64,000 bases of DNA from Flavobacteriaceae bacterium (GCA_024743095.1 JANSXF010000005.1:39140-103139), one strand, 5' to 3'. Numbered from the stretch's first letter, positions 29,311 to 38,224 are shown. Program-made: numbers and translations. Notes: generated by a model not told the origin, from the sequence alone.

Positions 29311-30498
29311 TTATTTCCTTAACGTAGTGAATTTATATATGCATAATGATTGATATTCTTCCCCTGGATCTAATCTAGTGGAAGGAAAGTGGGGATGGTT
29401 TGGACTGTCTGGGAAATGTTGGGTCTCCAGACAAAAGGCCGACCTAAACCCATACGATTTTCCATTTTTCCCCTTGATGGTCCCATCCAAAAAATTACCT
29501 CCATAGAATTGCAATCCTGGCTCATTTGTGAACACATCCATAATTCGGCCGGAAACGGGCTCAATTACCCTGGCTGCAAAGTTCAATCCCTCCAAGCTTT
29601 GGTTCAAAACAAAATTGTGGTCGTAACCGTTTCCATATTTCAGTTGCTCATCATCTTGGTCCACCCTGGCTCCTATTGATGTCAATTTTTGGAAATCCAT
29701 AGGTGTCCCTTCTACGGTTGCCAGTTCACCGGTGGGAATGAGTCCACTATCCACAGGAGTGTAATACGCGGCATTTATTTGAAGTAGATGATCGTTGATG
29801 GAACCTGCACTCGTCCCTTTGAGATTAAAAAAGGAATGATGGGTGAGATTCAACACTGTTGGTTTATCCGTGGCGGCCTTGTATGAAATTTTCAATTCAT
29901 TATCTTCGGTCAACTCATACGTTACAACGACATCCAAATTTCCGGGATAACCTTCTTCCATGTCCACGGAAGTGTAGCTCAACTGTAAGGTATGGTCATC
30001 CAATTGTTTTGCTTCCCAAACCACATCATCAAAACCATGGTTTCCACCATGGAGATGGTTTGCATCGTTGTTGGTGGCCAAGGTGTACTGTTTTCCATCC
30101 AATGTAAATTTTCCTTCGGCTATTCTATTTCCATAGCGCCCAATCAAAGCCCCAAAATACTTCTCCTTGGCGGTCAAAAAACCATCAAGTTTGGGATATC
30201 CAAGCACAATATCTTCAAAATTTCCGAGTCTATCGGGCACCCAGAGTGATACCACCTTACCTCCATAATTGGTGATTTCGGCCACCAGTCCATTTGAGTT
30301 TGATAAGGTATATAGTCCGACTTTCTTACCATTGACCTCTTTCTCAAAATCCGCTTTCTGCAACAATGTAATGGTACCGTCCAGTGTTTTTTGAGACATC
30401 ATTTTAACGGTAATTAGGTTAATGGCCACAAGGCATAGAAATAGTTTTGTCCATCGGTTTTCCAACCAGGATTTTTTCCATTGAAGTTCCATTTTCAT
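29311..30498 (-). CDS. galM: aldose 1-epimerase (mutarotase), exported form
   Basis: This enzyme interconverts alpha and beta anomers of galactose before phosphorylation. The 395-residue protein is longer than cytoplasmic GalM because a hydrophobic N-terminal segment (LFLCLVAINLITVKMMSQ) probably sends it to the periplasm. The catalytic His residues lie in ANHLHGGNHGFDD and LNLTHHSFFNLKG. The catalytic Glu lies near the end in FCLETQHFPDSPNHP. It sits between the GH127/GH146-type gene and the GH2 gene with gaps of 10 and 27 nt. A periplasmic mutarotase would act on beta-galactose freshly released by the GH2 enzyme. Confidence 0.94.
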   Translation of the reverse strand: MKMELQWKKSWLENRWTKLFLCLVAINLITVKMMSQKTLDGTITLLQKADFEKEVNGKKVGLYTLSNSNGLVAEITNYGGKVVSLWVPDRLGNFEDIVLGYPKLDGFLTAKEKYFGALIGRYGNRIAEGKFTLDGKQYTLATNNDANHLHGGNHGFDDVVWEAKQLDDHTLQLSYTSVDMEEGYPGNLDVVVTYELTEDNELKISYKAATDKPTVLNLTHHSFFNLKGTSAGSINDHLLQINAAYYTPVDSGLIPTGELATVEGTPMDFQKLTSIGARVDQDDEQLKYGNGYDHNFVLNQSLEGLNFAARVIEPVSGRIMDVFTNEPGLQFYGGNFLDGTIKGKNGKSYGFRSAFCLETQHFPDSPNHPHFPSTRLDPGEEYQSLCIYKFTTLRK

Positions 30499-30508
30499 AG
30501 TAGACTAT

Positions 30509-33025
30509 TTAGTCGTCAAAGTCTATTTCCAAATCCAGAACCCCTACGTTTTTGCCTTTTTCAGGATTCATCTTTACACGGATTCCGGCTGTGACTACAT
30601 CTTGTGCTGGGTGTACCACATTGTATTCGTCCTTGTCCAAAGAATAGTCGTCTGTAACATACAAAGGCATATCCTTCCACGTATTGTTTTCTTGATATTG
30701 AACCGACCATGAAGCCGGAACTGATACACCACGTCCATCGTCAAACCAATAGATATTGACACTTCTAATTTTGCGGATTTTATCAAGATGCACATTGACC
30801 CATTGTGCCTGATCATCCTTACTGATCCATGGCTGAATGGTTCGATCTATGGAAGAGCTTGGTCTTCGGGGGTCTGAAATTGCGGTCAGCGAGCCTGAAT
30901 TTCCTGTTGACGAAGTTTCCACAGATTTGTATTTACCACCTCTTGCGGTAGTACCATCGGAAAATTGAACGCCTTGTTCCGAAGTGGGCACCCAAACAAT
31001 CATTGATTCGTCCCCACGGTTGTCCCAGGCGTAATACGGAATCATTTTTAAACCCTCATCAATGGATCCATTTTGGGCAATCATTTTAGAAGGCACACTG
31101 ATTTTTACGACGTTCTTCAATATACCTGAATTGATGGGCTCTTCAGAAATCTGATTTCCCTGAGGAACATTATCAAAATAATAGTGTTGTGCCGCACTTG
31201 TGTTGTCCACTTCTTCGGCAGCGAAGACCAAAGGGCCTCGTGTAACAGCTAGTCGCCCATTATTGGCCTCAACTTGATCTATGGACTGGTTGAATCGTAC
31301 AGGCATGGGCAAGTCAAGGGATAGTTTGTCCCCAGTTTTCCATTTTCCTCGAACGACGGCAAATCCATTTTCCAAAGGAGCGCTTATTTGATCACCATTG
31401 ACGGAAACGGACCATTCCTTATCATTCGAATTTGTATAATGATACAATTCTCCAGGTACAAATTGATTGGTTCTTGCCCAAGTTGGGATTCTAAAGCGGA
31501 TTTCGAACTCTTTTCTTCCATCTAACTTCAGTTCCAAATCCACCTTACCTTCAAACGGGTAATTTGATTTTTGTTTGACATCAATGTTGCCTACTTCCAA
31601 CGGAATTGTAGTTGAGCTTGATGCATAGTAATTGGCATAAATGGTATTGGCATCTGTGGCATACATCATCCCAGATACCTGCGGAATCAAACGGGCAATG
31701 TTGGAAGGACAACAAGCGGTACCAAACCATGGAGAACGTCCCGGCCTACCATGATTAAAAGGTGTTTCTCCATCGGCTTCCAATGGATTGACGTAGAAGA
31801 AACGGTTCCCTTCAATATTTACCCCGGCCAAGGCATTGTTCAACAGCGACACTTCGGCGACATCCATATATCTGGAGTCTTTCGTCAACAAGAACATCCT
31901 AAAATTGAAAAAGACATTTCCTACGGCCGCACAAGTTTCGTTGTACGCTTCTTTGTTTGGCAGAACGTATTCAGGGCCAAATCCTTCAATACCGTGCACT
32001 GCACCCAAACCTCCGGTAATGCTCATTTTCCGATCCACAATATCATGCCAAATGCTCTTTAACGCCTTATTGTACTCATTGGTGCCAGAGAGTGCTCCTA
32101 CATCGGCCATTCCAGAGTAGAGATAGGTGGCTCTCACTGCGTGGCCCACTGCTGTTCGCTGCTCCTGAACGGGTAGGTGCTGTTGAGCATAATCTGATGC
32201 ATAAACGCCTTCACCCTTAGTCTGATAGCTCTTTCCGCGGATATCCAGAAACTTTTTGGCCATCTCCAAATACAGCGGATTTTCTGTCAATCGATATAAC
32301 TTAGCGAGCGCCAACTCCAATTCCTGATGTCCGGGCGCTTGGTTCACAGGTACTCCGTCATTGTAGTTAGGGTCTCCCTCAAAAAATACTTTGTTGATGT
32401 GCTGTGCATTTTTCTCAGCAACCTTGAGCCACTTATCCTTTCCTGTTGCTTGATAGTAGGCGATGGCACCTTCGTACATATGCCCCATATTGTACAACTC
32501 ATGGCTGTGCAGTACATATTTATAGGGCTTCTCTCCATATATTTTTGGGTTATCGGCAGTACCTGTCACATGCGGCACATACAAATAACCATCCTTTTGC
32601 TGCGCTCTGGCAATGATATCGATGATACTATCCATCCGCTTTTCCAAAGCTGGATTTTTTTCATTTTTCAAGAGGTAGGCCGCACCTTCCATTACTTTAA
32701 AGAGATCGGAGGATTGATACCTGTGTGGTTTCGGAAGTGGGGAATCCAGACCTTCAAGAAAATCCCCGGCCAACTTTAAGGCCTTTTGTGCCTCAACAGT
32801 CTTATCCAACGAAAAAGGAACCAAAGTCTCCACCTGGGTCTTCAACCTAGGTTTCCAAAACTGGTCTTCCAACGTTACTTCATTAAAAGGTATGGGCGTC
32901 AATCCAAACCCACCCCCTTCTGTTTGACTTTTATTTTGTGCTGCACCTTTATCTTGGCAGCTTAAAAAGCCTAGGGAGATTACTCCCACCAATCCAATTA
33001 AAAGGGTATATATAAATTGTTTCAT
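30509..33025 (-). CDS. GH127/GH146-type beta-L-arabinofuranosidase (DUF1680), lipoprotein
   Basis: The 838-residue protein has a signal ending in FLSC. The DUF1680 catalytic domain contains a zinc-thiolate site known from HypBA1. The Glu-x-Cys pair lies in EAYNETCAAVGN near residues 363-366, and the Cys-Cys pair lies in WFGTACCPSNIARL near 436-437, where the first Cys is the nucleophile. A C-terminal beta-sandwich (about 720-838, WVNVHLDKIRKIRSVNIYWF) resembles a discoidin-like carbohydrate-binding module, as in GH146. Known members release beta-L-arabinofuranose. It lies 36 nt downstream of a second DUF1680-clan gene. Confidence 0.88.
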   Translation of the reverse strand: MKQFIYTLLIGLVGVISLGFLSCQDKGAAQNKSQTEGGGFGLTPIPFNEVTLEDQFWKPRLKTQVETLVPFSLDKTVEAQKALKLAGDFLEGLDSPLPKPHRYQSSDLFKVMEGAAYLLKNEKNPALEKRMDSIIDIIARAQQKDGYLYVPHVTGTADNPKIYGEKPYKYVLHSHELYNMGHMYEGAIAYYQATGKDKWLKVAEKNAQHINKVFFEGDPNYNDGVPVNQAPGHQELELALAKLYRLTENPLYLEMAKKFLDIRGKSYQTKGEGVYASDYAQQHLPVQEQRTAVGHAVRATYLYSGMADVGALSGTNEYNKALKSIWHDIVDRKMSITGGLGAVHGIEGFGPEYVLPNKEAYNETCAAVGNVFFNFRMFLLTKDSRYMDVAEVSLLNNALAGVNIEGNRFFYVNPLEADGETPFNHGRPGRSPWFGTACCPSNIARLIPQVSGMMYATDANTIYANYYASSSTTIPLEVGNIDVKQKSNYPFEGKVDLELKLDGRKEFEIRFRIPTWARTNQFVPGELYHYTNSNDKEWSVSVNGDQISAPLENGFAVVRGKWKTGDKLSLDLPMPVRFNQSIDQVEANNGRLAVTRGPLVFAAEEVDNTSAAQHYYFDNVPQGNQISEEPINSGILKNVVKISVPSKMIAQNGSIDEGLKMIPYYAWDNRGDESMIVWVPTSEQGVQFSDGTTARGGKYKSVETSSTGNSGSLTAISDPRRPSSSIDRTIQPWISKDDQAQWVNVHLDKIRKIRSVNIYWFDDGRGVSVPASWSVQYQENNTWKDMPLYVTDDYSLDKDEYNVVHPAQDVVTAGIRVKMNPEKGKNVGVLDLEIDFDD

Positions 33026-33061
33026 ACTACTTCAATTAATATGTTTTGCGGTTCGAAAAAA

Positions 33062-35212
33062 TCAGTCGTTCTGAAACACAGGAAACTCTGTGATTCTTAA
33101 TGTAGTTGCACCATATGGAACTAGAGTAATGTCCTTAACTCTTGACGCTTCCACAGATTTTTGCCTACGACCCCACCAAGCTGGAAATACAGGAACTCCG
33201 TTGACTGTGGTCCATTCTGGAATCTCGACACCCTTACCTTTAAGTTGAATCGGTACATTGTCCAAATTCCAAGGATATGTACCATCCCAATCTTTGGTTT
33301 CAACCTCAAATGAGCTGGAAAGTGACTTCAAGTCGCTTGACATTAGGGCAAAGTTCCAAGGATCAACGGGATAAACTTCAGTAAATTCTCCATATTTGTC
33401 GCCCCTGTTCTTTTTCTTCTCCTGCCCGGCGACTCTTAAAGAATATACCAGCGGACCACGTTCAATGGTATGGGCAAAATCAAACCACTGCGATGTTTCT
33501 AAATGCATGGGCATAGTCAGGGTGATCTTATCCCCATTTTTCCAAATTCTATCAATTTTGGCTACCTGATTTTCAACCTCAAATTCAACAGGGGTTCCAT
33601 TAATATTTATGGTTGCACCTTCCGTCCAATCTGGGATTCTTAAGTAAAATGGGAATGCTGTTTCATTCGTCAAGGAAAGTTCAAACTGAACAGTCTCTTT
33701 AAAAGGAAACTGTGTGGACTCTTTTATCATTACTTCTTCACCTCCCTTAACTCTCATTCTAACTGTGTTTGGGGCATATAAAAATGCCGCTATACCTCCA
33801 TCGGCACTGGCATACCATAAGTTTTGAACGAACTTGGGCCAACTTTGATGCATATTAGTGGTACAGCAGGGATAGCCACTAAGCAATCCGTAGACAAAAT
33901 CAGTACCTTCATGGGTTTGTGTCTGGTAGGAGGCTTGTAGTTTATCGGAAATCTCAACCTGATTTGCTGCTTGGAAATACTGTCGGGTCGTAAAATCGTC
34001 ATTGGCCTGGGTTGGAAGGGCATTGTATACTATTTTTTCCAATAAGTCGGCGTAGAACATATCCCCAGTGATGGGCAACATAGTCTCCAAAGAATACATA
34101 GATTCAGAAATGGAACAGAATTCGACCCCCTTGGTGGGATCCTGCCCGTGAAGTGGCTCATCTCCACCGTACATTCCCTGAGGTTGGCCATGAAAATAGT
34201 TGATGTCCGCAAATCCTTGTCTGGAAGCCTTGAGGTGCATATCATCTTTATCATATTGATAATAAACCACTGGTTCCTTAATGCCTTGGGCAAAATTTAC
34301 ACAATGTAAGCTACCCAACTTGGACACGTGTATATCTTTCATTTCCTCAGCCTCAAATGGGTATTTTATTCCGCTACTGGACCACGCGTTGGGCAATTGC
34401 TTTCGTGTGATATCATTTAGAAAGACCTCAGTCCACGGAAAGGTTTGTTCAGCAATGATATCTGCCAATTCCAACAGAAACTTATCACCTGTAATATTGT
34501 AAAGCCACAAAACAGCTTGAAGATTATCACCTCCTCTTCGATTCGCCCAAAAAGTCAAAAAGTCAAGCGGACGTTCCGGAAGTTCTTCAAGTTGGTATTT
34601 AAAATATTTGGTAAGCGCAGTGATGACGCGTTCATCCTCTGTAGCAGAATAATATTGCATCAATATTTTTAGCATTACCATCTTAGGCCACCAATCCTCT
34701 CGCATTCCACGTTGAAGGCCTGCCTCAGGTTCTGGTTCATCAGCAAAGGGAATTGGACCCAAATATCCATCCTTTCTTTGATTGTTCAATGTCCATTCAA
34801 TCCAAGGCTGTGTCTTTTCGATCATTTTATCATCCTCCAGTATGTATGCAAGAGGAAGCAAACCATCAATCCAATATGGACCACGTTCCCAACCATCACC
34901 GTCGCCACCGAGCCAGCCATTTCTTGGCCCAACAACCTCTGGGTATAATTCATCAAGTCTCCCAGTCATTCCATCCTTCATTCTCACCAACTGTTCGTGC
35001 AACCAACCATCCGGTTGTATTGCCCCTAATGGCAGCTCTAAAAAAGGCTTTTCGGCAAGAGGACTCCTATTTTGTAAATATTCATAGCTTGTTTTGGAAG
35101 TGATGGTCTCATTTTTATCCTGTGCCCTGACAACATTGCTAGTCCCTAGAACTATAACCATTGAACATAACCATATTCGCTGGAAACTGACTTTTGAAAT
35201 TAAATTACTCAT
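33062..35212 (-). CDS. divergent DUF1680-clan glycoside hydrolase
   Basis: The 716-residue protein has a signal peptide ending near VVRAQ. It begins with LELPLGAIQPDGWLHEQL and has an (alpha/alpha)6-barrel region (WERGPYWIDGLLPLAYIL). The thiolate site of the GH127 clan is retained: GVEFCSISESMYS (Glu-x-Cys) near residue 366 and LSGYPCCTTNMHQSWP (Cys-Cys) near 447. The rest differs from the neighbour, and it lacks the extra C-terminal sandwich. The related fold implies an L-arabinofuranoside or similar substrate, but its true specificity is open. It is the first gene of the minus-strand operon; its upstream region holds the shared PUL motif on the minus strand. Confidence 0.8.
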   Translation of the reverse strand: MSNLISKVSFQRIWLCSMVIVLGTSNVVRAQDKNETITSKTSYEYLQNRSPLAEKPFLELPLGAIQPDGWLHEQLVRMKDGMTGRLDELYPEVVGPRNGWLGGDGDGWERGPYWIDGLLPLAYILEDDKMIEKTQPWIEWTLNNQRKDGYLGPIPFADEPEPEAGLQRGMREDWWPKMVMLKILMQYYSATEDERVITALTKYFKYQLEELPERPLDFLTFWANRRGGDNLQAVLWLYNITGDKFLLELADIIAEQTFPWTEVFLNDITRKQLPNAWSSSGIKYPFEAEEMKDIHVSKLGSLHCVNFAQGIKEPVVYYQYDKDDMHLKASRQGFADINYFHGQPQGMYGGDEPLHGQDPTKGVEFCSISESMYSLETMLPITGDMFYADLLEKIVYNALPTQANDDFTTRQYFQAANQVEISDKLQASYQTQTHEGTDFVYGLLSGYPCCTTNMHQSWPKFVQNLWYASADGGIAAFLYAPNTVRMRVKGGEEVMIKESTQFPFKETVQFELSLTNETAFPFYLRIPDWTEGATININGTPVEFEVENQVAKIDRIWKNGDKITLTMPMHLETSQWFDFAHTIERGPLVYSLRVAGQEKKKNRGDKYGEFTEVYPVDPWNFALMSSDLKSLSSSFEVETKDWDGTYPWNLDNVPIQLKGKGVEIPEWTTVNGVPVFPAWWGRRQKSVEASRVKDITLVPYGATTLRITEFPVFQND

Positions 35213-35311
35213 AAGATTTTTAGTTTGATAGTTAATCGTACCTATCTTCTGAAATAAATTATTTAATTAAAATTTCAGGAGACAGCATCATAGCTTTTGC
35301 TAAAATAAAAA

Positions 35312-35335
35312 ATAATTGTAAAAAATACGTTTAAA
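35312..35335 (-). promoter_or_regulatory. shared PUL motif, DUF1680-operon copy
   Basis: On the minus strand it reads TTTAAACGTATTTTTTACAA then TTAT, 99 nt upstream of the start at 35212. It shares TAAACGTATTT and TTACA with the plus-strand copy 212 nt away. It is expected to control the roughly 12-kb operon down to 22804. Confidence 0.58.
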
Positions 35336-35547
35336 ATAATGGAAATTACTAAAGTTTAATAAAACAACCTACGTATAACATTCATTTAATGATAGTTAAA
35401 ATGTCACACACAAAGTGTTTTATGCTTAAAATAGTAGATTAAGCAATGAAATACGCTTTGGTTTGGGAATCAACTTACAACCTTCCTTCCCCTTTTTCAA
35501 TCCCATCAACATTACATACAACTTTGTTGCCAAAAGCAACGCCTTTT

Positions 35548-35571
35548 TATAAACGTATTTGTTACATATAT
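35548..35571 (+). promoter_or_regulatory. shared PUL motif, propeller-gene copy
   Basis: It reads TATAAACGTATTTGTTACAT then ATAT and ends 42 nt before the ATG at 35614. It differs from the galK copy at 4 of 24 positions. Spacing to the start is similar to that at galK, which suggests a promoter-linked site. Confidence 0.6.
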
Positions 35572-35613
35572 AAAGAATACTTATATTGAAAATTTATGAT
35601 TGAGACTTGTTGA

Positions 35614-36681
35614 ATGAAAAAAGTATGTTTTTTACTTGTGTTGGTATTTGGAACAATATCATTAAAAAGTTGCAACGTCACAAAGCGCCTTACACCTAAA
35701 TATGTGTCGCAAGAAGTTATGGAGAAGGTTTACAACGAAATCAAGACCCCATACAAATATGGCATTGTATTGCAGCATCCTGACACTTCTAAAATGGTTG
35801 ATTCACCTACGATTTTTCGAAAAAACAATCTTTGGTATATGACGTATATCGTTTTTGATGGGAGGGGCTATGAAACATGGCTGTCTGAAAGCAAGGACTT
35901 GTTAAATTGGAAATCAAAAGGTAAAATATTGTCGTTTACCGAAAACACTTGGGATGCGAATCAAAAAGCTGGATACGTGTCACTTGTTGACATAAAATGG
36001 GGAGGTGATTATACTGTTGAAAAATATGATGACAAATACTGGATGACCTATTTAGGAGGGAATACGGCTGGATACGAATCAGGCACCCTTAAAATTGGTT
36101 TGGCTAAATCCCCGTTTTTAACCAAAGCTCAAGCATGGTATACTAATAATGCTCCTATTATGTCTCCAGATGACAAAAATTCACGTTGGTTTGACAATAA
36201 AACAATTTACAAAAGTTTGGCTATTCGAGATGCCCAAAAACATACTGGACATCCTTTCGTAATGTTCTACAATGCTAAAGGCAATAAGACTGAATACGAA
36301 AGTATTGCTATGGCGGTGTCCGATAATATGCGTGAATGGGAAAGGTTTGGCGACAAACCGGTCATTACGAAAGGTAAAGGCATTAGTGGCGATGCTCAAA
36401 TCGCAAAATATAATGATGTTTATATCATGTTCTACTTTGGGGCATTTTGGAAACCGGGAGCTTTTGAGCGATTTGCCTGTTCATATGATTTAATAAACTG
36501 GACAGATTGGACTGGAAATGACTTAATAGCCCCTTCTGAAGAATATGATGCAGTCTACGCCCACAAACCGTGGGTTATAAAATGGAAGGGAGTGGTCTAT
36601 CATTTTTATAATGCCGTAGGTAATAACGGACGAGTTATCGCATTAGCAACTTCAATAGATTTAAGAAACGAACATCCATAA
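35614..36681 (+). CDS. five-bladed beta-propeller glycosidase-like lipoprotein (GH43/GH130-like)
   Basis: The 355-residue protein has a signal peptide ending LKSC, so it is lipid-anchored. Repeated propeller blades are seen as VDSPTIFRKNNLWYMTYIVF, YDDKYWMTYLGGNTAGYESG, HPFVMFYNAKGN, YNDVYIMFYFGAFW and HKPWVIKWKGVVYHFYNAVG. Each has the W-Y-M-x-Y pattern of GH43/GH117/GH130-type folds. VDSPTI early in the first blade is where such enzymes place a catalytic Asp. The exact family and bond are unknown. It is transcribed away from the DUF1680 operon and shares its regulatory motif, so it probably belongs to the same degradation pathway. Confidence 0.78.
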   Translation: MKKVCFLLVLVFGTISLKSCNVTKRLTPKYVSQEVMEKVYNEIKTPYKYGIVLQHPDTSKMVDSPTIFRKNNLWYMTYIVFDGRGYETWLSESKDLLNWKSKGKILSFTENTWDANQKAGYVSLVDIKWGGDYTVEKYDDKYWMTYLGGNTAGYESGTLKIGLAKSPFLTKAQAWYTNNAPIMSPDDKNSRWFDNKTIYKSLAIRDAQKHTGHPFVMFYNAKGNKTEYESIAMAVSDNMREWERFGDKPVITKGKGISGDAQIAKYNDVYIMFYFGAFWKPGAFERFACSYDLINWTDWTGNDLIAPSEEYDAVYAHKPWVIKWKGVVYHFYNAVGNNGRVIALATSIDLRNEHP

Positions 36682-37244
36682 ATATTTCATTCAACGGATT
36701 TACCCAATCAATATCCGTAGAAAAACTAATTTTCAATAAAACAACAAACCATAGGCTTAAGGAAGATTCCACCAAGCATCAGATTCAAAAGAGTAATTCT
36801 AAAGTATTATTCAAGAAAATATAATCTATATAGATTGACAATGAATAAGGTAACCTATTCGATGAGCATAAATTTATGAAAGGCTGGAAAGATAAATTGA
36901 GTATAATACAGGCTATTCCGCACAGAATAATGAATATGCCAAATTCGCTATTGATTTTTATTGTACACATCTGAAAAATAAAGAATTCACAGAGACTTAG
37001 AAGTGAGCTGAAAATCTGAATAAAAGTTCAAAAAAATCATATTAAATAAAAAACAATGTCATAATATATATTTAGAGCAAACAACAAATTATTCTATCTA
37101 TATTGAAACCCAATCTCCATTTTGGGTCAAAATCCATCGTTTTTAATGTTAAAAAGGTTAAAATTTGTTAAATGGTGAGCAATTCGGTGCCTCTTGATTT
37201 TGACCCTTTCGGATGCCCTGAAAAATGGGCTTTTTTAGCAAAAA
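36682..37244. other. intergenic region with possible gene debris, left of the tRNA-Asp scar
   Basis: No intact gene is visible. A plus-strand stretch near 36885-37000 reads EYNTGYSAQNNEYAKFAIDF and then a stop, and could be the tail of a dead gene. A short minus-strand reading (36785-36970) has no recognisable features. The right part contains an inverted repeat at 37124-37206 and a small stem GCCC-N8-GGGC with a T-run at 37215-37236. Confidence 0.4.
37124..37206. repeat. 11-bp inverted repeat pair next to the tRNA-Asp fragment
   Basis: GGGTCAAAATC at 37124-37134 and its exact complement GATTTTGACCC at 37196-37206 are separated by 61 nt. The right copy ends 38 nt before the tRNA-Asp 3' fragment. 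Position and symmetry would fit recombinase arm-binding or accessory sites, which is inference. Confidence 0.45.
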
Positions 37245-37266
37245 GTTCGAGTCCCGTCCAGACCGC
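37245..37266 (+). other. 3' fragment of tRNA-Asp, probable attachment-site scar
   Basis: The 22-nt fragment contains the T-loop TTCGAGT, the 3' half of its stem CCCGT, the acceptor strand CCAGACC and discriminator G, then C. This matches the end of tRNA-Asp (E. coli tRNA-Asp also has TTCGAGTCCCGTCC and G73). The upstream AAAAG cannot pair with CCCGT, so the rest of the tRNA is absent. An intrinsic terminator follows directly, so the native flank is on the right and the inserted DNA on the left. This is the layout left when an element integrates into the 3' end of a tRNA gene. The intact tRNA should lie beyond the left edge. Confidence 0.65.
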
Positions 37267-37298
37267 AAAAAGCTCCGATTTCTCGGAGCTTTTTTAGG
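37267..37298 (+). terminator. intrinsic terminator after the tRNA-Asp fragment
   Basis: AAAAAGCTCCGA (37267-37278) pairs perfectly with TCGGAGCTTTTT (37283-37294) around a TTTC loop, and a T-run ends it. It is a typical tRNA-operon terminator and marks the original downstream flank of a tRNA-Asp gene. Confidence 0.85.
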
Positions 37299-37323
37299 TT
37301 TTTTATATTTTGTTTGTTCCAAC

Positions 37324-37355
37324 AAAAAGCCCCTACTACCAAGGTAACAGAGGCT
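37324..37355 (-). terminator. intrinsic terminator of the ferritin-like gene pair
   Basis: On the minus strand AGCC and TACC arms pair with GGTA and GGCT (37328-37355, with some internal mismatches), and TTTTT follows at 37324-37328. It lies 18 nt after the stop of the second ferritin-like gene. Confidence 0.6.
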
Positions 37356-37373
37356 TACTTTTTATTCAATCTG

Positions 37374-38204
37374 CTATTCAGAAACAATAAAGAGACTCGC
37401 AATGGCTACCGCATCATCTCCTGAGAGTGCTTCATCATAAGCTTCCGTGGACGCTTCCATACTAAAGGGAGCATCATTTCCTAGAGTGGTGACGTCCACA
37501 CCTCCCTGAACTACATTTTCCTCACCGTTGTATACAGCTTGTGTAGCTTCTGGCATGCCGGCGCCACGCTCGTTGTTCGTAATCCAGCCTTTAAGGTCTC
37601 TCAGCCTTCTTACCTCTGAGGCGTGCATGGCTTCTACGGCATGTATCTGCAAAGCAGGAGTCAAGAAGTCAGACCCCAACAAGTTTCCTGCCTGCCCTTT
37701 GTAAGCCCTTACTCCAGTATCTTCAAACGCCTGGGCCAGCGCCAATAATTGAGCATAAGCTGTTTCTTGGCCTACACCATTATCATTAAAAGGGTCAAAA
37801 GCACCTCCGGCGGTAAAATCAAAAGTGGGTTTTTCTACAGGAGTGACTCCTGCGCCTTCCAATCCTGCAATCAGAAAATCAACATGCGCCTGTTCGTGCT
37901 TTGAAATCTGCATATAAACTGTTTCCGGCCTTCCGCTTGGCAATACTCCGGATTGAAGGGCCAAATCATAAAACTCGTCCTCCAAATACTCCAAGGTCAA
38001 TGCCAATTGCAAGGCACTTACCGGGTCGCTTCCTGAATCTTGTGCAAAGGTTTTAATTGGCATTGTGGCCAATCCAAAGGGAATTGCACTTAACATTGCC
38101 TTTTTACCAAGCGAACCTAAGGTACCGAACATGTCTCGGCGCGATGGCTTGCCCTCCAATAGGGTTTCATTAGTAAATCCGTCCAAAAATTTTATAATAT
38201 CCAT
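37374..38204 (-). CDS. ferritin-like domain protein (Ferritin_2 type)
   Basis: The 276-residue protein has an N-terminal segment with RRDMFGTLGSLGKKAMLSAI and an alanine site near FAQ, which suggests export, perhaps by Tat. The rest is a four-helix ferritin-like domain. LALTLEYLEDEFYDLALQSG and YMQISKHEQAHVDFLIAGLE carry the Glu and E-x-x-H residues of a di-metal site. A second pair follows in QAFEDTGVRAYKGQAG and HAVEAMHASEVRRLRDLKG. The family is often called desiccation-related, but its function is unproven. It starts 20 nt after its paralogue and is probably co-transcribed with it. Confidence 0.88.
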   Translation of the reverse strand: MDIIKFLDGFTNETLLEGKPSRRDMFGTLGSLGKKAMLSAIPFGLATMPIKTFAQDSGSDPVSALQLALTLEYLEDEFYDLALQSGVLPSGRPETVYMQISKHEQAHVDFLIAGLEGAGVTPVEKPTFDFTAGGAFDPFNDNGVGQETAYAQLLALAQAFEDTGVRAYKGQAGNLLGSDFLTPALQIHAVEAMHASEVRRLRDLKGWITNNERGAGMPEATQAVYNGEENVVQGGVDVTTLGNDAPFSMEASTEAYDEALSGDDAVAIASLFIVSE

Positions 38205-38224
38205 ATCGTATATCTTTTTTAAGT

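Larger units (their letters stand above)
35213..35613. other. 401-nt divergent regulatory region
   Basis: No gene lies here. The region separates the DUF1680 operon (minus) from the propeller gene (plus). It contains one motif copy facing each way and a small hairpin (GTTGC-N5-GCAAC near 35526-35540) next to the plus-strand copy. The sequence is otherwise AT-rich. Confidence 0.6.

Noticed and set aside
36785..36970. A 61-codon minus-strand frame in the gap before the tRNA scar
   Set aside because: Low-complexity hydrophobic composition with no family resemblance and no neighbours on that strand.
37215..37236. GCCC/GGGC stem with T-run as a gene terminator
   Set aside because: The stem is only 4 bp and no plus-strand gene ends just before it. 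It is not strong enough to annotate separately.
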